Source: an uncultured Brachyspira sp.
GTDB lineage: Bacteria; Spirochaetota; Brachyspiria; Brachyspirales; Brachyspiraceae
Length of the DNA stretch: 33,606 bases
Reading direction: 5' to 3'
NCBI RefSeq assembly: GCF_934747485.1
Contig: NZ_CAKVGN010000027.1
Coordinates: forward strand, 1 to 33,606
Part shown: in pieces, positions 28,856 through 33,606 of the stretch
How the letters are laid out: every line of letters starts with the position of its first letter
Numbering within the stretch: position 1 is the first letter of the stretch
Made by a program: the position numbers and the translations under genes
Notes under the pieces: generated by a model
What the model was told of the DNA's origin: nothing
Seen by the model: the letters and a program-made list of their open reading frames with translations, nothing else
Database searches by the model: none

Positions 28856-30372
28856 TTAAGATTTCTTTAGTATTCTGGTATAAGGCAAATCAAATCTCCT
28901 GCCGTTTAAAATATCTTCTGCCGTTAGTATCTGTACCCTGTCAAACTCATAATCGGCAAATAATCCGTCTTTCATTTTGAATCTGCCTGCGTTTTTACAT
29001 TCGTTAATCATCTCCTGCGTAGGATTAGCATAGGATATAAGTCCTGCCATTTCCGCATCATTATTATTCATAGTGCCTATTAAATCCCTTATAAAAGAGG
29101 CTTGAAGTTTTTTATTAGATTTAACTGATAAAATCATTTTAGCTAAAGTTTTTTTCTCATCTTTATAGAAATATATAGAGCCGTCTATTCCTCCGTCTCC
29201 GCTTTTTTTAGTAGAAGCAAAGCCTCCGACTTTCTCAACTGCCCAATACTGAAATTGATAGCGTCCTTCATTTTTGCTTTTCTCACTTTTATGTATAAGC
29301 TCTTCAACCTGTTCTATAGTTATAGGTATGCCGTCTACAGTGTAGTCTCTGCCTTTCATTACTACAAGCGGATAATTTTCTTTTAATCTATTTTCTATTA
29401 AAGAAACAGAAAGCATACAGATGTCGATGCCTATCCATTTGCGGTTAAGTTTCTGCGCCGCATCTAATGTAGTACCGCATCCGCAAAAGGGATCCATTAC
29501 AATATCGCCTTCTTTAGTAGTAGCTTTTATTATTCTTTCTAAAAGTTCAAGCGGTTTCTGTGTGGGGTACCCTAAACGCTCTTTAGCCTGAGAATTTATA
29601 TAAGATATATCCCATACATCATGCATATTAATAAGATTATAAACTCCTTTTTCATCTTCAAAAAATTCTGCATTTCCTTTACCATAATTTATAATTCCTG
29701 CTTTTCTATATTTAGATTTAGTATAAGATTTTTCTTTCATTGGATAAAAATTATAAAAATTATTTTTAGAATACCATAATATTATATCATGCTTACGGCT
29801 AAAATGTCTTTTAGAAGCTCCGCCTGTTTTATAATGCCATACTATTTCATTTCTAAAATTCTTTATGCCGAATATGCCGTCCAGTAATATTTTTATATAA
29901 TGGCTTGCTGTGGCATCGCAGTGTAAAAACAAAGAGCCTGTATCTTTTAGTTTGTTTCTCATTACTCTTAATCTTAAAGCCATAAAGACAAGATATGATA
30001 ATATTTTAGAATTGGAATACTTTAAGGCTTCAGTCCAAGACAGCCAAAACTTAGCGAAGTTTTCATTATCATCTAAAATTAATTTATCATAAAAAGTTTT
30101 AATATCTTCTTCTTTTTCTTCGGTTAGCTCCCAAGCATCGCAGAAAGCTATAGCTTCTTCAGGCACTGGCTGACCTACATTTGTTGAATATATGCGGTTG
30201 TAATTTCTGTTGGAATTAAAAGGGGGGTCTAAATATATTAAATCTATGGAATTATCAGGTATTTTATCTTCCATAATGTCGAGATTGTCGCCGTAGAAAA
30301 GCTTATTTACATAATTATTTTTCTGTTCTGTTCTGTTCTGTTCTGTTCTGTTCTGTTCTGTTCTGCAGGCAT
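28856..30372 (-). CDS. Adenine methyltransferase fused to Mrr-like nuclease domain, phase-variable, out of frame here
   Basis: The coding part is open from before 30372, but the upstream ATG (30372, AGGA at proper distance) is followed by nine CAGAA units that lead into a stop (TAA) 17 codons later. Eight or eleven units would join it to the body, so the gene is OFF as sequenced. An internal ATG at 30274 gives 472 aa but has no ribosome-binding site and loses the conserved opening KLFYGDNLDIM. In the 472-aa numbering: motif IV LDPPFNSNRNY (15-25), WxxxT/GRP-like YPTQKPLELLERII (236-249), AdoMet motif MDPFCGCGTTLDAA (260-273), a beta-class adenine methyltransferase; then about 340-430 an Mrr-like nuclease domain (GGFASTKKSGDGGIDGSIYF ... 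ILSVKSNKK; D364, S383-x-K385 in place of E/Q-x-K). One protein would both methylate and cleave. Confidence 0.75.
30321..30365 (-). repeat. Pentanucleotide repeat, nine CAGAA units (TTCTG on + strand)
   Basis: Nine perfect copies between the ATG at 30372 and the body of the methyltransferase-nuclease gene. Unit counts of 2 modulo 3 (8, 11) restore the frame; 9 does not. Unlike the ACAAG tract of the neighbouring gene, yet the same unit length, count and position. Confidence 0.9.
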
Positions 30373-30421
30373 AAGGAAATCCTATAATATAATTAGCATA
30401 TTATAATAAAATCCTATTTAA

Positions 30422-30490
30422 TTACAACTGTATAAAAATATATACTGTAATATTAAACAAATACTTTATTAAATAGTTATTTTTATATTA
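30422..30490 (-). repeat. 69-bp direct repeat upstream of the second phase-variable methyltransferase
   Basis: Identical to 28588-28656. It starts 50 bases before the ATG at 30372. The two copies are 1834 bp apart in direct orientation, so recombination between them would delete the methyltransferase-nuclease gene. Confidence 0.85.
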
Positions 30491-30515
30491 GTATATATAA
30501 TTATATCTAAACCAT

Positions 30516-30546
30516 TAAAAAGCCTCGTGTGAGGCAAATACGAGGC
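30516..30546 (-). terminator. Intrinsic terminator after the integrase
   Basis: On the minus strand GCCTCGT (30546-30540) pairs with ACGAGGC (30528-30522) and is followed by TTTTT. An inner GCCTC/GAGGC pairing is also possible. The + strand shows a direct repeat GAGGCAAATA (30531-30540 and, with one shift, 30543-30551). It lies 44 bp after the recombinase stop; an attachment site in this GC-richer spot cannot be excluded. Confidence 0.65.
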
Positions 30547-30589
30547 AAATAAGGGCATTCTAATAGCAAGCTGTAATATTTTATATGCT

Positions 30590-31718
30590 TTATTCTCTTT
30601 CCTTTGATTTTAATAATTCTACTAACTGCTTAACAGTTTCAAAATTATCAATAATATATTTTAAGTCTATATTAATTTCTTTTTTATTTTCTACTGCCTC
30701 TAATAATTTATCCTGATTATTATTTACTGTTGTAAATGACGGCATCCTTTGAGCTGCTTCCTGTAAATGCTTATCTCCGACATTCAAATAATGCCTTTCA
30801 GTAGTGCTTATATTCTCATGCCCTACAAGTTTTTGAGTAGTAGGTAAATCATTGCCTGCTTCATAACTGTCGTTTACAAAACCTGCCCTGAATTGATGTA
30901 TATGAAATTTAATATTATATTTTTCATACAATCTTTTAGATAATTCTGATATTACATTTTTTTTTAATAGGACTGCCTTTTTCTGTAATAAATACGCAAT
31001 CATTATTATCAGCGTATTTTTCTCTGTCTATTAAATAATGATTAAGATGTTCTATAACTAAATTAGATATTAAAATATATCTATATTTTTGTGTTTTAGG
31101 CTGAAATATTTTTACTGTATTTCTCTCAAAATCTATATCAGATATTTTAAGAGGTATTAATTCGCTCTTTCTTGCTCCAGTAGCACTATATAATAAAATA
31201 GCTATTAAATCTCTTTTTTCTATAAAAGTTTTAGATTTAGGGTATTCTTTAATAAAAAAATTATATACTTCTTTAAATCTTATAGGACTTGAACCTCTAA
31301 TAATTTTTTTAGGTAAAGGTATTTTTAATATTGATAAATCTAAAGTATCTATTTTATTTTCATTAATAAAATAGAAATACTTTCTTAAAGCTGCTATTAT
31401 GCAATTAATAGCTCCGCTTCCTTTTTTATAATGATTATTTAATTCACTTAATGCGTTTTTTATATCAATTTTATCTAATTCATTAATCTTTTTATTTTTG
31501 ATAATATCTAAACTAAAAAACATTTTTAATAAAGATAGATTATGAGTAATTGTATTTTTGCTATTGTTGAATGAATAATAATTAGCAAACTCTTTATAAT
31601 ATACCATAAATAATTCCTCTGATTTTAAATTATTTTCTGGTAAATACAGAGAATTATCTATAGTATTATTCTCGTGAAGCAAATAGTTAAAATTTATTTT
31701 TTTTTGGAATAAATCCAT
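30590..31718 (-). pseudogene. Tyrosine recombinase/integrase, frameshifted at an A9 tract
   Basis: Two overlapping frames form one recombinase of about 375 aa. The first (ATG 31718, AAGG eight bases upstream) carries the SAM-like N-terminal core-binding domain and the first catalytic arginine (YSATGARKSELIPL), the lysine region (QPKTQKYRYILIS) and ends CNIRII at 30936. The second carries HIHQFRAGF (H-x-x-R), LVGHENISTTERHY with the second His and the nucleophile Tyr, and a C-terminal helix. They join if the nine-A tract at 30965-30957 is read as eight (SPIKKNVISELS). As sequenced, no single protein has all catalytic residues unless slippage or frameshifting restores it. The natural role would be phage integration/excision. 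Confidence 0.8.
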
Positions 31719-31808
31719 AATTAATACCTTAATATTTATATAGTATATATAAATACAATATAATTTCAACTAAATTTTATAAAAAAATAAAAAAAAATAT
31801 ATTTTAAG

Positions 31809-31837
31809 TTGACATATTTATTTTTATATATTATAAT
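31809..31837 (+). promoter_or_regulatory. Consensus promoter upstream of a small RNA or micro-ORF
   Basis: TTGACA (31809-31814), 17-base spacer, TATAAT (31832-31837), a perfect consensus. Predicted start about 31844. It is divergent from the integrase and 276 bases before the next large + strand gene, which has its own promoter. Confidence 0.7.
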
Positions 31838-31843
31838 AATATT

Positions 31844-31937
31844 ATAATTAATTGTTTTAATGTTATGTAGAATTAAACAATATAGTTCTTTTGAAATAAT
31901 TGAAAATAAAAATAAGGTCAAACCTTATTTTTATCGT
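31844..31937 (+). ncRNA. Candidate small RNA, or leader of a 41-residue ORF
   Basis: From the predicted start an A/T-rich RNA has an inverted repeat ATTGTTTTAAT/ATTAAACAAT (about 31851-31861 with 31873-31882). Its end has an 11-bp perfect stem AAAAATAAGGT/ACCTTATTTTT (loop CAA) closing at about 31933, with the stem itself supplying a T run as in an intrinsic terminator. Alternatively an ATG at 31860 opens a 41-codon frame to 31985 with thrice-repeated (K/E)P(Y/H)F, arising from three AACCT(T/C)ATTTTT direct repeats. It has no ribosome-binding site. I favour RNA but cannot exclude the peptide. Confidence 0.45.
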
Positions 31938-32035
31938 AAGATTAAACCTCATTTTTCTTGTCTTGAACCTTATTTTTTAAACTAAAAAACGTGCAATATC
32001 TGTGGCTCCTAAACATTTAATAATATAATTTCTCA

Positions 32036-32063
32036 TTGACTTTTATGATTACTCATTTATAAT
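32036..32063 (+). promoter_or_regulatory. Promoter of the membrane protein gene
   Basis: TTGACT (32036-32041), 16-base spacer, TATAAT (32058-32063). Predicted start about 32070, 43 bases before the ATG at 32113. Confidence 0.6.
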
Positions 32064-32112
32064 CAATTTTTATATACTATTATGGGCTATATTTATTTTT
32101 GGATTTTTAAAA

Positions 32113-33342
32113 ATGCAAGAAAATAATAAATTAATAAATAATATAGATAACATAAATACTAAAATAAGAAAAATATTAGAAAATAATTTAATAGCAAATT
32201 TAATAATTATTTTTATAGGTCTTATTGCTTCTACATTTATTACAGCTGCTATTTTTATTTTGATGAATAATAGAATTTCTAAATTCATTATGGACTCAGA
32301 ATATAATCTTACTTTATTCATTCCATTTTTTCATTTATTTTATTTTTTCTCTTTAAGTCTCATATTTTATATAAATAAAAATTTCAATTTAAAAAACATA
32401 TTGATAACATTTCTATCGGTTGTTTTTATATTAGTTGTAGATTTAAGCAGCAGTTTTTTTGTAGGCAGTATTGATGATAAAGACTTTTTTGCACAAACTT
32501 ATGTTATAAAATATATATATAATAATATAATATTTTTTATAATACTTGCTTTATCATATAACGGTTTTCAAGTATTAAATTCTAAAACCATTTCAGAGTT
32601 TTTTACTTTTTCTGCCGATATATCAATATTTGCTGCTTTAATAGCAGGTGTAGTATCAACAGTATTTGGAATATTTGCAGCAATAGTTCTATTTTTAATA
32701 AAAGATGTTTTTAATATTGAAGAGATTGTAATTAAATTAATAGTATTATCAATATCATTCTTTACTTCATTATTTCCATTTTTGGTATATACAGTTTATA
32801 GAAAAATGAAAACTAATATATCTATATATTTATCAAGAATATTAATGCCTTTTAGTTTATTATTTATATTTATACTTTTGATTCTTCTATTAATGCCTGA
32901 TATAAGACCTTATGATAATAGGTTTACTTTTATACTTTATAATGTTATGCTTGCTGTGATTGTATTAAATATGTTCTTTATAAGAGTTGACTATAAATCA
33001 AGTATATTTACTAAGGCTTTATATATTGTTCTTCCTATAGTGGCAATATTGTTTGACATATTAGTATTAACTTCTTCTTTATATAGATTAGCTGAATATG
33101 GAATTACTCCAAACAAGATAACATTAGTAGGCACAAATTTAATAATGCTTGGAAATTTAGTTTTTATAACAATTTTTAACATAAAATCTATTTTAAATAT
33201 TTTTAAAAATAATGAAGATATAAAAGATATTAAAAATATTACTATAGGAGACAATAAAACTGTATTTTATATATATGTTTACGGAGCATGGGCTTTTATA
33301 GTGTGTTTTATATTGCCTTTATTTTATAATTTCTTTAACTGA
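32113..33342 (+). CDS. Multi-pass membrane protein (DUF4153-like)
   Basis: 409 aa. After a charged N-terminus (about 1-25) there are ten or more hydrophobic helices, with loops of basic residues (YRKMKTNISIYLSRI) and a late AEYGITPNKITLVGTNL motif. A 'R/E-Y-G-(I/L)-T-x-x-(R/K)' sequence in that position is what I associate with the DUF4153 membrane family. The function of that family is not known. The gene has its own promoter. It lies outside the integrase and against the right-hand IS, so it is probably chromosomal rather than phage. A weak AAATAAAA/TTTTATTT hairpin follows the stop; the rest of 33370-33531 shows no gene. Confidence 0.55.
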   Translation: MQENNKLINNIDNINTKIRKILENNLIANLIIIFIGLIASTFITAAIFILMNNRISKFIMDSEYNLTLFIPFFHLFYFFSLSLIFYINKNFNLKNILITFLSVVFILVVDLSSSFFVGSIDDKDFFAQTYVIKYIYNNIIFFIILALSYNGFQVLNSKTISEFFTFSADISIFAALIAGVVSTVFGIFAAIVLFLIKDVFNIEEIVIKLIVLSISFFTSLFPFLVYTVYRKMKTNISIYLSRILMPFSLLFIFILLILLLMPDIRPYDNRFTFILYNVMLAVIVLNMFFIRVDYKSSIFTKALYIVLPIVAILFDILVLTSSLYRLAEYGITPNKITLVGTNLIMLGNLVFITIFNIKSILNIFKNNEDIKDIKNITIGDNKTVFYIYVYGAWAFIVCFILPLFYNFFN

Positions 33343-33531
33343 TATTTTTTATTAAAATAAAAATTAACTTTTATTTAATATTTTATAATAGTTTACATAA
33401 TATTTATATTTAAAGCTAACAGATGAATGACCGACAATAAATACTGCAAAGCATTGGGCTATGCAAATATTATAATTTTAAATAACTTATTGATTTATTA
33501 GAAAGAATCTATTTTATTAAATAAATTATTT

Positions 33532-33606
33532 GGGGCTGGCCCAGATAACTTAAATTTGTTAAAATTTAAGTATGAAACGTAGTAAATTAAGTGAAGAAAA
33601 ACAATT
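33532..33606 (+). mobile_element. Left (5') end of an insertion sequence, same type as at 1-73
   Basis: The terminal repeat GGGGCTGGCCCAGATAACT at 33532-33550 matches the inverted repeat at the left window edge in 17 of 19 positions. A short leader with AATTTG/TAAATTT complementarity follows, then the transposase start at 33572. The element runs out of the window. Orientation is the same as that of the IS ending at position 73. Confidence 0.8.
33572..33606 (+). CDS. Transposase, N-terminal start only (partial)
   Basis: ATG at 33572 opens MKRSKLSEEKQ before the window ends. Such a short basic opening is common to transposases of several IS families, so no family is assigned. The 22 bases between the terminal repeat and the ATG contain no clear ribosome-binding site. 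Confidence 0.6.
   Translation, partial: MKRSKLSEEKQ

Noticed and set aside
28491..30365. The pentanucleotide tracts as a CRISPR-like array.
   Set aside because: Units are five bases and contiguous with no spacers; they lie in coding frames after start codons.
31932..31980. Three AACCT(T/C)ATTTTT repeats as the start of a CRISPR array.
   Set aside because: Only three 12-base imperfect repeats, no cas genes, and the first repeat is half of a hairpin.
74..33531. A functional composite transposon made by the two IS copies.
   Set aside because: Only the outer tips of the IS elements are visible, no target duplications can be checked, and the window edge may simply be a contig break at a repeated IS.
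1..33606. tRNA or rRNA genes, including a tRNA as the attachment site next to the integrase.
   Set aside because: I found no cloverleaf, CCA end or T-loop sequence; GC-rich spots are explained by the terminator at 30516-30546 and the RNAs listed.

Overview
The window is very AT-rich (roughly a quarter GC by eye), with short intergenic gaps, consensus sigma70-type promoters and strong Shine-Dalgarno sites inside operons. Gene content and codon style suggest a low-GC spirochaete such as Brachyspira, but no host marker gene proves it. Most of the window is an integrated or formerly integrated contractile-tailed (myovirus-type) phage, bounded at both window edges by the outer ends of the same insertion-sequence type in the same orientation (IS right end at 1-73, IS left end from 33532).

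Layout. 280-1997 (+): two cell-envelope or membrane cargo genes. 1992-6780 (-): tail module (baseplate hub-like protein, plug-like protein, tail protein, tail assembly chaperone with a programmed -1 frameshift, tube, sheath). 7019-8852 (+): a restriction-modification pair inserted between the tail and head modules. 8844-12762 (-): an unknown structural protein, minor head morphogenesis protein and portal, with a probable structured RNA encoded on the + strand just after the portal. 12909-14388 (-): a second restriction-modification pair. 14490-16634 (-): large terminase. 16721-23049 (-): tape measure, neck proteins, major capsid, cement protein and prohead protease/scaffold. 23110-23576 (-): a frameshifted Cys-rich HTH protein. 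23707-25800 (+): probable lysis cassette ending in an i-spanin/o-spanin pair. 25953-27155: small DNA-binding proteins and a probable type I toxin-antitoxin locus. 27183-30490 (-): two DNA methyltransferase genes with pentanucleotide repeats at their 5' ends (phase variation) and a shared 69-bp upstream repeat. 30590-31718 (-): frameshifted tyrosine recombinase. 32113-33342 (+): multi-pass membrane protein, probably host.

How it fits together. Six copies of an almost invariant 20-bp element (TTTATACTATAGTTAGTTTA on the + strand) stand directly upstream of the first gene of each minus-strand structural unit: sheath, head morphogenesis, portal, terminase and protease. The sixth copy is at the left edge, 34 bp from the IS end, exactly where a start codon would be expected. 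This looks like a phage-specific late promoter/operator that splits the structural genes into separately headed units whose order is unusual: the tape measure lies next to the terminase, and the capsid unit is far from the portal.

The most interesting unexplained items are this late element, the GC-rich structured RNA at 10765-10872, the candidate type I toxin-antitoxin locus around 26811-27155, the twin phase-variable methyltransferases (one in frame, one out of frame as sequenced), and tandem carbohydrate-binding-like repeats inside the tail sheath. Tail fibres, spike, baseplate wedge, replication genes and a repressor are not in the window, so the phage is incomplete here or continues beyond the IS copies.
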